Positions 1 to 5,942 of a DNA stretch of 11,592 nt are shown in pieces. How positions within the stretch are numbered: the stretch's first letter is position 1; each line of letters opens with the position of its first letter. This stretch comes from Spirochaetaceae bacterium (GTDB lineage: Bacteria > Spirochaetota > Spirochaetia > Treponematales > Breznakiellaceae): NCBI GenBank assembly GCA_031257075.1, contig JAIRPM010000145.1:1-11592 (forward strand), in the 5' to 3' direction. The notes under the pieces are model-generated. The model had not been told where the DNA came from. It was given only the letters and a program-made list of their open reading frames with translations, and ran no database searches. The position numbers and the translations under genes are program-made.

Positions 1-11
1 TTTACCGACAT
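1..11 (-). CDS. Start of an unidentified gene, cut by the window edge
   Basis: Only the first three codons (ATG TCG GTA, Met-Ser-Val) are inside the window. The start is supported by a strong Shine-Dalgarno, GAGGAG, at 19-24 on the minus strand, seven bases ahead of the ATG. It is the third possible start in the unit that begins at the promoter at 202-231, and is probably the main product of that unit. Its function cannot be judged from three codons. Confidence 0.35.
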
Positions 12-61
12 AATACGTCTCCTCTAACCAGCAGCCCGGCTGGGTATTGTTTGTAAGTCAT
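2..61 (-). CDS. Possible 19-codon ORF between the Cys-rich peptide and the next gene
   Basis: The ORF reads MTYKQYPAGLLVRGDVLCR. Its ATG overlaps the stop of the upstream Cys-rich ORF as ATGA, the usual geometry of translational coupling, and a G-run (GGGGG) lies eight bases upstream. It runs across the ribosome site of the next start (ATG at 9-11) and ends just after it, so translating it could open that site. It also contains a short inverted repeat, CCAGC/GCTGG, just before that ribosome site. It may equally be chance: it is very short and has no recognisable composition. Confidence 0.2.
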   Translation of the reverse strand: MTYKQYPAGLLVRGDVLCR

Positions 62-162
62 CCCGGTTTCCCCCTTTTGCAAGTGGTGAACCGCAGCCGG
101 CAGGTGCATGTGCATCCGCAGCGTCCGTCATCGCAAGAATAACGCTTTGTTTTCCTTGTCAT
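58..162 (-). CDS. Small cysteine-rich peptide, 34 aa
   Basis: The product is basic and has six cysteines in 19 residues (C10, C15, C17, C19, C21, C28); the core reads CGCTCTC. There is no signal peptide or membrane segment. Support for translation is good: GGAGG at 170-174 lies seven bases before the ATG, an in-frame TAG lies just upstream, and a near-consensus promoter sits at 202-231. The spaced C-x-C pattern could bind metal like a small metallothionein. It could also be a modified-peptide precursor, or a leader peptide whose run of Cys codons senses cysteine supply for the gene starting at 11. I do not recognise the family. The stop overlaps the next ATG (ATGA), so this looks like the first gene of a short operon. 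Confidence 0.45.
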   Translation of the reverse strand: MTRKTKRYSCDDGRCGCTCTCRLRFTTCKRGKPG

Positions 163-201
163 AATTAAGCCTCCTATGCTTATAAAGATTGTGTTCCTAT
201 C

Positions 202-231
202 ATTGTAAATAGGCGTATTGACGGCCGTCAA
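202..231 (-). promoter_or_regulatory. Sigma70-type promoter for the Cys-rich peptide unit
   Basis: Read on the minus strand, TTGACG (231-226) and TACAAT (207-202) are separated by 18 bases. Each hexamer differs from consensus by one base. Transcription should start near 195, about 33 bases before the ATG at 162, with GGAGG between. This is the clearest promoter in the window. It lies just after the stop of the methyltransferase gene, so the small ORFs need not depend on read-through from it. Confidence 0.6.
218..231. promoter_or_regulatory. 14-bp perfect palindrome over the -35 (candidate operator)
   Basis: TTGACGGCCGTCAA is identical to its reverse complement and contains the whole -35 hexamer of the minus-strand promoter. 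The half-site layout TTGAC-N4-GTCAA resembles CRP/FNR-family sites (FNR: TTGAT-N4-ATCAA), but the match is only partial. A dimeric regulator bound here would cover the -35, which suggests repression. The identity of the regulator is inference. Confidence 0.45.
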
Positions 232-270
232 CTATTTTCTTGAAACAATATGCTGAAAGCGGCGCCGTTT

Positions 271-1956
271 TTATCCTGCCCCGTAAAAGCCGTGATTCAA
301 TTTGATATCGGTTTCCGAAACAGTACAATCAGCGTCTTTTATTTCTGAATAATGAACATACAACTGGTTTTTCTCCAATATTTCTATTAAAAAGCGTTTT
401 TGCGCATCAAACGGCAATTCTTCAAACGGGCAGTCCCCCGGATTCCCCGCCGGGCGCGGCAGGTTTTTTTGCATATAATCCCAGATGCTTTTTAATCCGG
501 CGCTGCCTTTTGCCGCCTGTATTTTCTTCAGGTACTTTTCGTTCCGCCGCAGCAGGCTGCAGTACATAAAAGAACCGCCGCCCGTCCAGCCTGTATTTTT
601 TGAAATGCCGTCCTGCCTCCCCGCAATAACTTTTTTGAGGCGTTCTATGGTAATGTTTTCGATATAGTCCATTTGTTCTATACCGATATAGCGGCGGTTC
701 ATTTTGTGCGCGGCGGCGGCAGTAGTACCGGAACCTATATGAAAATCCAAAACAATATCGCCGGGACACGTTGACGAAACAATTATTCTTTCCAGTAATT
801 TTTCCGGCTTTTGCCCCTTAAAGCCTTTTATGATTTCTTTCGCGCTTAAAATAGTTTGGAAACTTGGAATGTCGTCCCAAACATCCGCAAGCGGAATGCC
901 TTTTGCTTTGTCCAAATATAATCTTCTGTCGGCCGTAAGTCGTTTGTATTTTCTTCCATTTTCGTCAGTACGCGAAAAATTAAGAATTTGCTGCTCATTA
1001 TACGGTTTGTAAATTTTGTTAAAGAAAAATTTTTTTGATTTTGAATAAAATAGAATTGTATCATGTCCTCTCACATAATTATTTACAAGGCTTTTATAGC
1101 CTGCCACAGCGGATAATTTCCAGATAATTTCTCTTTGAAAATTTTCCCTTCCAAAAATTTCGTCCATTAAAATTTTTAAATAATGAACTTCATTGTAATC
1201 AATATTTATATAGATGCTTCCGTCATCTGAAAGTAATTTCCGCGCGATTTCCAGCCGGTTTTTCATAAATGTAAGATATGTGGAATGATTAAATTTATCG
1301 TTGTAGTTAAAACTATCGCTGCCTGTATTATAGGGCGGGTCAATATAAATGAGTTTTATTTTCCCCGCAAAACGCTTGTAAATAGAATGTAATACCAATA
1401 AATTATTGCCTTTGATAATATAATTTTCATTATCAAAATCGATTTCTTCATTCCCGTCTAATGTATGTTCGCCTTTTTCATCAAACCGCTTCCAGCGCGT
1501 AAAAACTTTCGGGGCAAAAAGCCGGCCTATTTCCTCAGCGGCCGAAGTTTCGTTCCAGAAAATCTCGTCCTGTTTCTGTTCATCCTTTGTCTGCCCGCCC
1601 TCCAGCACACAGTCTTTGTGCGGCCATACAAGCCTCACTTCTTCATCCGCCGGTATACGCACACTCCCGCCGTTAACAAGCCCGGGGTTGTTTTTGAACG
1701 CCGTATAACTATCCGGCAAAAATTCCTTGTTTGATATAAATTCCACAAACTTGATTTTGTCAAAAATCAAAACCCCGTCAACTTCCGTAAAAAAATATTT
1801 TTTGACAATCTCGTTTTTGAGCAAAAGTTTAAGAAGGCCGCCGTCCGGTTTGAGGGCATATTCAACAACCTTGTTTTTGAGTACATTGCCGTTTTCACCG
1901 GCGAATTCACCGCAACCCTCAAGAAGCGCGTTTAGAACGCCGGGTAGATTTTGCAT
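271..1956 (-). CDS. Type III-like (Mod) site-specific DNA adenine methyltransferase
   Basis: The protein is predicted to transfer a methyl group from S-adenosylmethionine to adenine in a specific DNA site. The motif order is that of beta-class enzymes: catalytic DPPYNTG at 206-212, then a variable region of about 270-380 that probably reads the target, then QKPEKLLERI at 382-391 and the SAM-binding DFHIGSGTT at 404-412, with YIGIEQMDY at 423-431. The tail contains GWTGGGSFMYC and LNHGFYG-like segments seen in type III Mod subunits. At 561 residues it is somewhat shorter than classical Mod proteins, but no motif is missing. In type III systems res normally follows mod; here the 270 bases downstream hold only small ORFs under their own promoter. 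It therefore looks orphan within the window. No Shine-Dalgarno is obvious; TATACT at 1966-1971 might give an almost leaderless mRNA. Confidence 0.9.
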   Translation of the reverse strand: MQNLPGVLNALLEGCGEFAGENGNVLKNKVVEYALKPDGGLLKLLLKNEIVKKYFFTEVDGVLIFDKIKFVEFISNKEFLPDSYTAFKNNPGLVNGGSVRIPADEEVRLVWPHKDCVLEGGQTKDEQKQDEIFWNETSAAEEIGRLFAPKVFTRWKRFDEKGEHTLDGNEEIDFDNENYIIKGNNLLVLHSIYKRFAGKIKLIYIDPPYNTGSDSFNYNDKFNHSTYLTFMKNRLEIARKLLSDDGSIYINIDYNEVHYLKILMDEIFGRENFQREIIWKLSAVAGYKSLVNNYVRGHDTILFYSKSKKFFFNKIYKPYNEQQILNFSRTDENGRKYKRLTADRRLYLDKAKGIPLADVWDDIPSFQTILSAKEIIKGFKGQKPEKLLERIIVSSTCPGDIVLDFHIGSGTTAAAAHKMNRRYIGIEQMDYIENITIERLKKVIAGRQDGISKNTGWTGGGSFMYCSLLRRNEKYLKKIQAAKGSAGLKSIWDYMQKNLPRPAGNPGDCPFEELPFDAQKRFLIEILEKNQLYVHYSEIKDADCTVSETDIKLNHGFYGAG

Positions 1957-2140
1957 AGCGTTTGTAGTATACCAGGCCTTGCGGTTTTCGCTAGAGTAGC
2001 ACTGAAATGAAAATCATTTTTCAAAAAAAGCCACGAGGGCACACAAAGGCGGCCCCGCACCCGTACTCTTGCGGCCGCCGATACCGCTCTAATCAGTATT
2101 ACCTTAACTTTATGCACATAAATTCCGATTATTAAAATGT

Positions 2141-3004
2141 ATGAAGTTACATTTTTTTTTGCTGTTGCTGCTCCCGGGCTTTTTTTTCTTGGGTGCCCAG
2201 GATTTGCGAAACGGTGAACTTCAGACAGCGGAACAGGAACCTGCTGCTTCTTCTGAAGAAGAAGCGCAGTCCGAAACCGCCTTTTCGCCGGATGAACAAG
2301 CCGAAGCGGGACTGCTGCAACTTGGCGCTGACGGCGAAGGCGAATTTCACATTCCAGCCAGTCTGAAAAACAACCGTTATTACTTAGATAGTTTAAGGTT
2401 TTCCAATTTGGCGCGCCTTTCGTTTAATGAAGGTGACTACGACCAATCGGCGTGGTATTCTTCTGAAGCAGCCCGGCTGGCCCGGCTTTCAGATGAATAT
2501 ATATCTGAAAAATTAAAATTTTCCCGCGCTATTGCTAAACTAAAAGAAGCGGAAGAGCGCGTTGATTGGGCTGACACCAACAACGTAAAGGCATACTATC
2601 CCAAAGAAGTTGCCCAGGCTCATGAAGATTTAAATGAAGCGTCTTCGGCGCGCAGGATAGAAGACTGGGACAGGACTATAGAATATTCAGATAAAACTAT
2701 AGACGATTTGGCCGATGTTGCCGCGCCGCCGCCCAAGGGTAAACTGCCGGATAAACTGCCAAAACTTCCCACACAGTACAAAGTACGCCCATGGGATGAA
2801 TTTGGCGACTGTTTCTGGAATATATCCAAATGGTTTTATGGAACTCCGTGGTATTGGCCTCTTTTATACAGGGTAAATAAACACAAACTGCCTAATCCTG
2901 AAAATCCGAATTTGATTGAAATCGGAACTGTTCTGGATATACCCAGCGTAACTGGTGAAATACGTGTCGGTATGTACGATACAGGAATTCAATATAAAAA
3001 TTAG
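2141..3004 (+). CDS. Secreted LysM-like cell-wall-associated protein
   Basis: Residues 1-20 form a signal peptide with a very hydrophobic core rich in Leu and Phe and a likely cut after GAQ; there is no lipobox cysteine. An acidic Glu/Ala/Ser linker spans about 21-70. A helical, TPR-like middle (about 79-192) has regularly spaced Ala/Leu/Tyr and charged residues. After a Pro-rich hinge (195-210), residues 212-270 look like a divergent LysM domain: YKV at the start, a Trp-rich YGTPWYWPLLYRVN centre, and NPNLIEIGTVLDIP at the end. LysM binds peptidoglycan, so a periplasmic role on the cell wall is likely. The start has no clear ribosome site. Two T-runs (nine at 2152-2160, eight at 2180-2187) lie in the signal-peptide codons. 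The next gene follows after 12 bases, probably in one operon. Confidence 0.7.
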   Translation: MKLHFFLLLLLPGFFFLGAQDLRNGELQTAEQEPAASSEEEAQSETAFSPDEQAEAGLLQLGADGEGEFHIPASLKNNRYYLDSLRFSNLARLSFNEGDYDQSAWYSSEAARLARLSDEYISEKLKFSRAIAKLKEAEERVDWADTNNVKAYYPKEVAQAHEDLNEASSARRIEDWDRTIEYSDKTIDDLADVAAPPPKGKLPDKLPKLPTQYKVRPWDEFGDCFWNISKWFYGTPWYWPLLYRVNKHKLPNPENPNLIEIGTVLDIPSVTGEIRVGMYDTGIQYKN

Positions 3005-3016
3005 CAGGCTGCGATA

Positions 3017-3463
3017 ATGAATAAATATCTTAACTATGAAGATAATATATTCATTTTGAATACACGGGTCAGGATGATTCAAGATTTATTATCGCTTGAT
3101 GCGGATTCAGGCATATTTCTGGATAAAACGCTTGAAGACTGCGAGTTTATCGGGAAAAGCGCTCAAATACTGCTGGACAGCCTGATAAACAACAAGCAAT
3201 TGATTGAACGTGATGAGCAGATGCATAATTTATACGAAATGGAAGTTCGTTTTTCTAATGTACTCTTTAGCATGATACACAGCAATGCGTCATTTTCTGC
3301 AAAGAGTTTCCCGGAAACCGGCGCTCCGCTTACGGCAATGTCTGAAAGTTCCGCGCAGCGCATCGCGCTCATTGACGGCATCATAAAAGAACAGCCTTCT
3401 TCGTCAGCGGAAAACCGCGCCGTAAGCCAAGACGAACTTTCCGCCCTTTTGGGCAGTGATTAA
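3017..3463 (+). CDS. Unidentified 148-aa protein with a FliM-like C-terminal motif
   Basis: This is a soluble, mostly helical protein with no signal peptide or membrane segment. The first 95 residues are Leu/Ile/Asn-rich and look like a helical bundle; residues 96-135 are a Ser/Ala/Pro-rich linker that looks disordered. The last 13 residues (136-148) read VSQDELSALLGSD. This closely resembles the SQDEIDALL motif at the N-terminus of the flagellar switch protein FliM, which binds phosphorylated CheY. Here it sits at the end of a flexible tail, as a docking motif could. The ribosome site is weak (AGG about ten bases upstream). It lies 12 bases after the LysM gene and is probably co-transcribed. 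I cannot name the family; a link to motility signalling is inference from the motif alone. Confidence 0.65.
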   Translation: MNKYLNYEDNIFILNTRVRMIQDLLSLDADSGIFLDKTLEDCEFIGKSAQILLDSLINNKQLIERDEQMHNLYEMEVRFSNVLFSMIHSNASFSAKSFPETGAPLTAMSESSAQRIALIDGIIKEQPSSSAENRAVSQDELSALLGSD

Positions 3464-3505
3464 CGGCACAATGAAAAACCCGGTATACCGTGCGGATACC
3501 GCATT

Positions 3506-3549
3506 AAAAAAGCATGCTGAAAAACAGACATAGTCGTTTTTCGGCATGC
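3506..3549 (-). terminator. Hairpin with a U6 tail on the minus strand
   Basis: Arms at 3512-3524 (GCATGCTGAAAAA) and 3537-3549 (TTTTTCGGCATGC) form a 13-bp stem with a 12-base loop. A run of six A at 3506-3511 becomes U6 directly after the stem when read on the minus strand, the form of an intrinsic terminator. Read on the plus strand, the one imperfect pair is a U-G wobble but no U-run follows; on the minus strand it is a C-A mismatch. It may work in both directions: ending the plus operon and stopping antisense transcripts that come from the peptidase gene. Confidence 0.45.
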
Positions 3550-3570
3550 CCGTAGCATGGGAATACCGGT

Positions 3571-4104
3571 ATGCGCATTACAGGCGGCAATCTTGCCGGA
3601 AGGCAGGCGCTCGTTCCGCCGGGTGTCATCCGTCCCGCAATGGATAGAATGCGGGAAAGCGTTTTTGCTGTCCTGGGTGATATTTCCGGCAATTCATTTT
3701 TAGACCTTTTTAGCGGCAGCGGGATTATCGCATTAGAAGCCGCATCCCGCGGCGCTTCGTATATTGAAGCGGTTGAACAAGATAAACAAAAAAGCGCCGT
3801 GCTTATTAAAAACACCCGTCTTGCGCTGCCGGTGCGCATCAATTGCCGCTTTATATCCTGTGAATTATATATAAAACGCGGCAAACATCCTTTTGATATT
3901 ATTTTTTGCGACCCGCCTTTCCCTTATAAATACAAACAAGATTTGCTTGCCGGCATCGCCGCATCGCCGCTGCTTGCCGGCGGCGGTTTGCTTCTTGTAC
4001 ACAGGCCCCGCGAAGAAGAATTTGCCTGCCCCCCGGAACTCGTCCTTGACAAACGCCGCGAATACGGGCGCTCGGTTGTAGACTTCTGGCGTAAAAACAT
4101 ATAA
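3571..4104 (+). CDS. rsmD: 16S rRNA (guanine966-N2)-methyltransferase RsmD
   Basis: RsmD methylates N2 of G966 in helix 31 of 16S rRNA, using SAM, during small-subunit assembly. The N-terminus (MRITGGNLAGR) and the RPAMDRMRESVFAVLG segment at 21-36 are hallmarks of the family. The SAM-binding motif LDLFSGSG is at 44-51 and an acidic residue closing the next strand is at E67/E69. The catalytic DPPF motif is at 114-117 (usual form DPPY or DPPF). At 177 residues it has the normal family length. The ribosome site is weak (GGGA ten bases upstream), and the start lies inside a small palindrome, ATACCGGTAT at 3563-3572. The NUDIX gene starts 18 bases after the stop in the same frame and is probably co-transcribed. 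Confidence 0.9.
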   Translation: MRITGGNLAGRQALVPPGVIRPAMDRMRESVFAVLGDISGNSFLDLFSGSGIIALEAASRGASYIEAVEQDKQKSAVLIKNTRLALPVRINCRFISCELYIKRGKHPFDIIFCDPPFPYKYKQDLLAGIAASPLLAGGGLLLVHRPREEEFACPPELVLDKRREYGRSVVDFWRKNI

Positions 4105-4122
4105 CGGGATACTATAAAGCCT

Positions 4123-4692
4123 GTGCAAATTTTGTGTGTTAAAACAAACAGCCTGCCGCTTGAATGGACGCAAAAAACCCGCGCTCTCTGTGCGGATGTT
4201 TTTTCCCATGTGCGCGATGCGGATATTCATTGGATAGAACGCGGCCATGCGGAAAACGATGAAACATACCGCCAGATAATTCCGTACATTGTGATAATGG
4301 ACACCGCCGGAAAATTTCTATGTTATCCGCGGCATGGAAATGAAGCGCGCCTCCATGGATTCTATTCATGCGGCATAGGGGGGCACATTGACATTCCCGA
4401 TAAACACGAAACGTTTTCTCAAACGGTATACGCCGGGCTTGCCCGTGAATTGTCGGAAGAACTCGCAAATTTTTCACAGGACAGCCTTTTACTCGAATAC
4501 AGAGGAATTATCAACGATATAGACTCGCCGGTAAGCCGCGTTCATTTTGGACTTGTATTTCTTGGCCGGTGCGCGGAGGGTTATCTTCCGGCACCTTCCG
4601 CTGAACTTTCAGGAGCGCGCTGGCTTTCCCGCAAAGAATTGGAAGGGCAGAAAAAAGAGGCATGGTCAAAACTGGCGCTGGAATTGATTTAA
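4123..4692 (+). CDS. NUDIX hydrolase (MutT-like predicted phosphoesterase type)
   Basis: NUDIX enzymes cut a diphosphate linked to another group X, using divalent metal. Here GIGGHID lies at 84-90 and the box ends in RELSEEL at 108-114, giving the metal-binding glutamates E109, E112 and E113. The box is atypical: the position eight residues before the Arg is Gln (Q100) instead of Glu, there is extra sequence between the GGH and the helix, and the usual Gly after EE-x is missing. The N-terminus, IIPYIVIMD and the GIGGHI form fit the group annotated as predicted MutT-type phosphoesterases. The substrate is unknown. The start is GTG at 4123, the first good start after an in-frame stop that is also the rsmD stop. 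The stop codon overlaps that of the convergent peptidase gene. Confidence 0.75.
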   Translation: MQILCVKTNSLPLEWTQKTRALCADVFSHVRDADIHWIERGHAENDETYRQIIPYIVIMDTAGKFLCYPRHGNEARLHGFYSCGIGGHIDIPDKHETFSQTVYAGLARELSEELANFSQDSLLLEYRGIINDIDSPVSRVHFGLVFLGRCAEGYLPAPSAELSGARWLSRKELEGQKKEAWSKLALELI

Positions 4693-5615
4693 GGGCGGCA
4701 GAGCGCCGCGGCAAAACGCGCCATTGCGCCAAAATGTTCAGGCCTAAGCCGTTCAACGGTATCATTCGGCGTATTTACGATACGCCATGTTTCAGGGAAA
4801 AGATTTTGGTCGCGTTTTTTTTTTAGAGCGCCGTTGACAAGCGCGTTAATGTAGAGCGGGTCTTTGCGGACAGTCTGCGCAAACTCCGAAGCCTCCCGTG
4901 CCGGCAGCGTGGTAATAAGCTGGGCGGCAATGCCGGCGCGTAAAAAACCGGCATCATCCGAAAACGGCGCGGGCAGCAGTAAAAACTTTTGCATTGTTTC
5001 ATTTGCCTTGTTCAGCGCGGTTTGCCGCAGCAATGTCAATTTGTTTTGAATATTGATAGGCCCCGCGCCTTTTTCTGTTTTAAGAAGATAGTCTGCCGTT
5101 GTAGAAATGATAAGGGTATCGCCGGAACCACAGCAGTCAAAAATAAAAAATTGCGTGGGGCATTGTGAATGAACGCGAAAAAAATCGGCAAGTACGAATG
5201 AGCCTTGCCCGCGCAGGCTTTCTCCTGATTCCAATTCTTCTTTGTCGGTAAATATAATAAGCCAGCCTGCCGCGGCGTTTTCCATCAATTTGAGCGCTGT
5301 TTCTATCAATATAAATACGCCGGCAGCGTTGTCATTGGCACCCGGGCTGCCCGCCACGCAGTCGTAATGGGCAACGAGCACGATTTTTGCGCTCCCCGCC
5401 TGCGCGGGAGAAATAAAAAAATGGGCTGCCGGCTTTTTGCCCCCGTTTAACCGGACAACTTTGAACGGCAACTTTGTTTCTTGGAGCAAGGAATGCAAGG
5501 CATCAAAACGTGTATTCTGTCTGGTAAAATCAACAAATCGCGGCCACGGCATCGTTGCCGGAAAAACCGGCGTTTTATCTTTCACGATAAATGATTCGCC
5601 CTTTCGAAAGGTCAT
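4689..5615 (-). CDS. M28-family zinc peptidase, probable aminopeptidase
   Basis: M28 enzymes remove N-terminal residues using two zinc ions. The metal-site pattern is visible: H83 and D85 in VAHYDCV, D95 in GANDNAAG, the general base pair E126-E127 in DKEELES, and D160 in FIFD. The last ligand, normally His in an HTxxDT motif, is Asn here (NTPNDT, N281), and no nearby His replaces it in the motif. The enzyme may bind one zinc weakly or be altered. No signal peptide is seen, so it is probably cytoplasmic. The start is uncertain: ATG at 5615 overlaps infA by 41 bases; GTG at 5585 (11-base overlap) or ATG at 5552 are alternatives, and family similarity begins only near residue 23. A run of ten A (on the coding strand) at 4815-4824 encodes the KKK segment. 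Confidence 0.8.
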   Translation of the reverse strand: MTFRKGESFIVKDKTPVFPATMPWPRFVDFTRQNTRFDALHSLLQETKLPFKVVRLNGGKKPAAHFFISPAQAGSAKIVLVAHYDCVAGSPGANDNAAGVFILIETALKLMENAAAGWLIIFTDKEELESGESLRGQGSFVLADFFRVHSQCPTQFFIFDCCGSGDTLIISTTADYLLKTEKGAGPINIQNKLTLLRQTALNKANETMQKFLLLPAPFSDDAGFLRAGIAAQLITTLPAREASEFAQTVRKDPLYINALVNGALKKKRDQNLFPETWRIVNTPNDTVERLRPEHFGAMARFAAALCRP

Positions 5616-5799
5616 AAGGCGACATGGCTATTTTTACACGGTCGCCCGGCACTATGCGGATATAGTGTTTTCGCATTTTGCCGGAAAGATGCGCGAGTAT
5701 AATATGTCCATTTTGATTGTTTAATTCTACTCTAAACATTGTATTGGGCAGCGATTCTTTTACAACGCCCTCTACTTCTATTGCTTCTTCTTTTTGCAT
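5575..5799 (-). CDS. infA: Translation initiation factor IF-1
   Basis: IF-1 is a single S1-like OB-fold protein that binds the A site of the 30S subunit and helps IF-2 and IF-3 during initiation. The 74 residues match the family along their whole length: EAIEVEGVVKESLPNTMFRVEL, then NGHIILAHLSGKMRKHYIRI, then VPGDRVKIAMSPYDLSKGRI and a basic end (YRER). E. coli IF-1 has 72 residues. The position usually occupied by Val in the second strand is Ile, an ordinary change. It is not beside ribosomal-protein genes here; instead an M28 peptidase overlaps its 3' end. The ribosome site AGG lies nine bases before the ATG. Confidence 0.95.
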   Translation of the reverse strand: MQKEEAIEVEGVVKESLPNTMFRVELNNQNGHIILAHLSGKMRKHYIRIVPGDRVKIAMSPYDLSKGRIIYRER

Positions 5800-5825
5800 G
5801 ACCTAAGCCTAGTAGAATTGAGGTT

Positions 5826-5856
5826 TTTATACAAGGGGGAATCGTGAAAATGCCAA
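5826..5856 (-). promoter_or_regulatory. Candidate promoter for infA
   Basis: On the minus strand TTGGCA (5856-5851) and TATAAA (5831-5826) are 19 bases apart; TGTATA shifted two bases upstream would give 17. The start would fall near 5818, giving a leader of roughly 20 bases before the infA ATG. The spacing makes this only a fair candidate. Confidence 0.35.
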
Positions 5857-5912
5857 TGCCGGCTCTTCCGCCCGTGCGCCGGCAGCCTGCCCTAACACCA
5901 GCGGAGGGCACG

Positions 5913-5941
5913 TTTTCAAAAAAAAAGAAGCGCGGTATACT
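5913..5941 (+). promoter_or_regulatory. Candidate uxaC promoter with an A9 spacer run
   Basis: TTTTCA (5913-5918) and TATACT (5936-5941) are separated by 17 bases; they match consensus at four and five of six positions. Nine A at 5918-5926 overlap the end of the -35 and fill half of the spacer. Transcription would start near 5947-5949, inside the left arm of the inverted repeat at 5943-5981. The rest of the infA-uxaC gap (5800-5912) holds a short inverted repeat TGCCCT/AGGGCA at 5888-5910 and nothing else I can name. Confidence 0.45.
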
Positions 5942-5942
5942 A

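Noticed and set aside
404..412. Apparent typing of the TG-like DFHIGSGTT motif as a damaged SAM site in the window's methyltransferase (residue numbers)
   Set aside because: The key Gly-Ser-Gly-Thr-Thr is intact, and variants with His or Leu before it are normal in Mod-type enzymes.
271..1956. Phase-variation repeats in the methyltransferase gene
   Set aside because: I looked for tetra- or pentanucleotide tracts as in known phase-variable mod genes and found none.
29..2480. AGCAGCCCGGCTGG occurs both near 29-42 and near 2467-2480
   Set aside because: One copy is codons of the LysM-like protein (Ala-Ala-Arg-Leu-Ala) and the other is in the left-edge unit; the flanks do not match, so a chance match of a GC-rich 14-mer is more likely than a repeat.
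3504..3884. Open frame on the minus strand over the start of rsmD
   Set aside because: It is antisense to rsmD and its end falls in the hairpin at 3506-3549; no start signal supports it.
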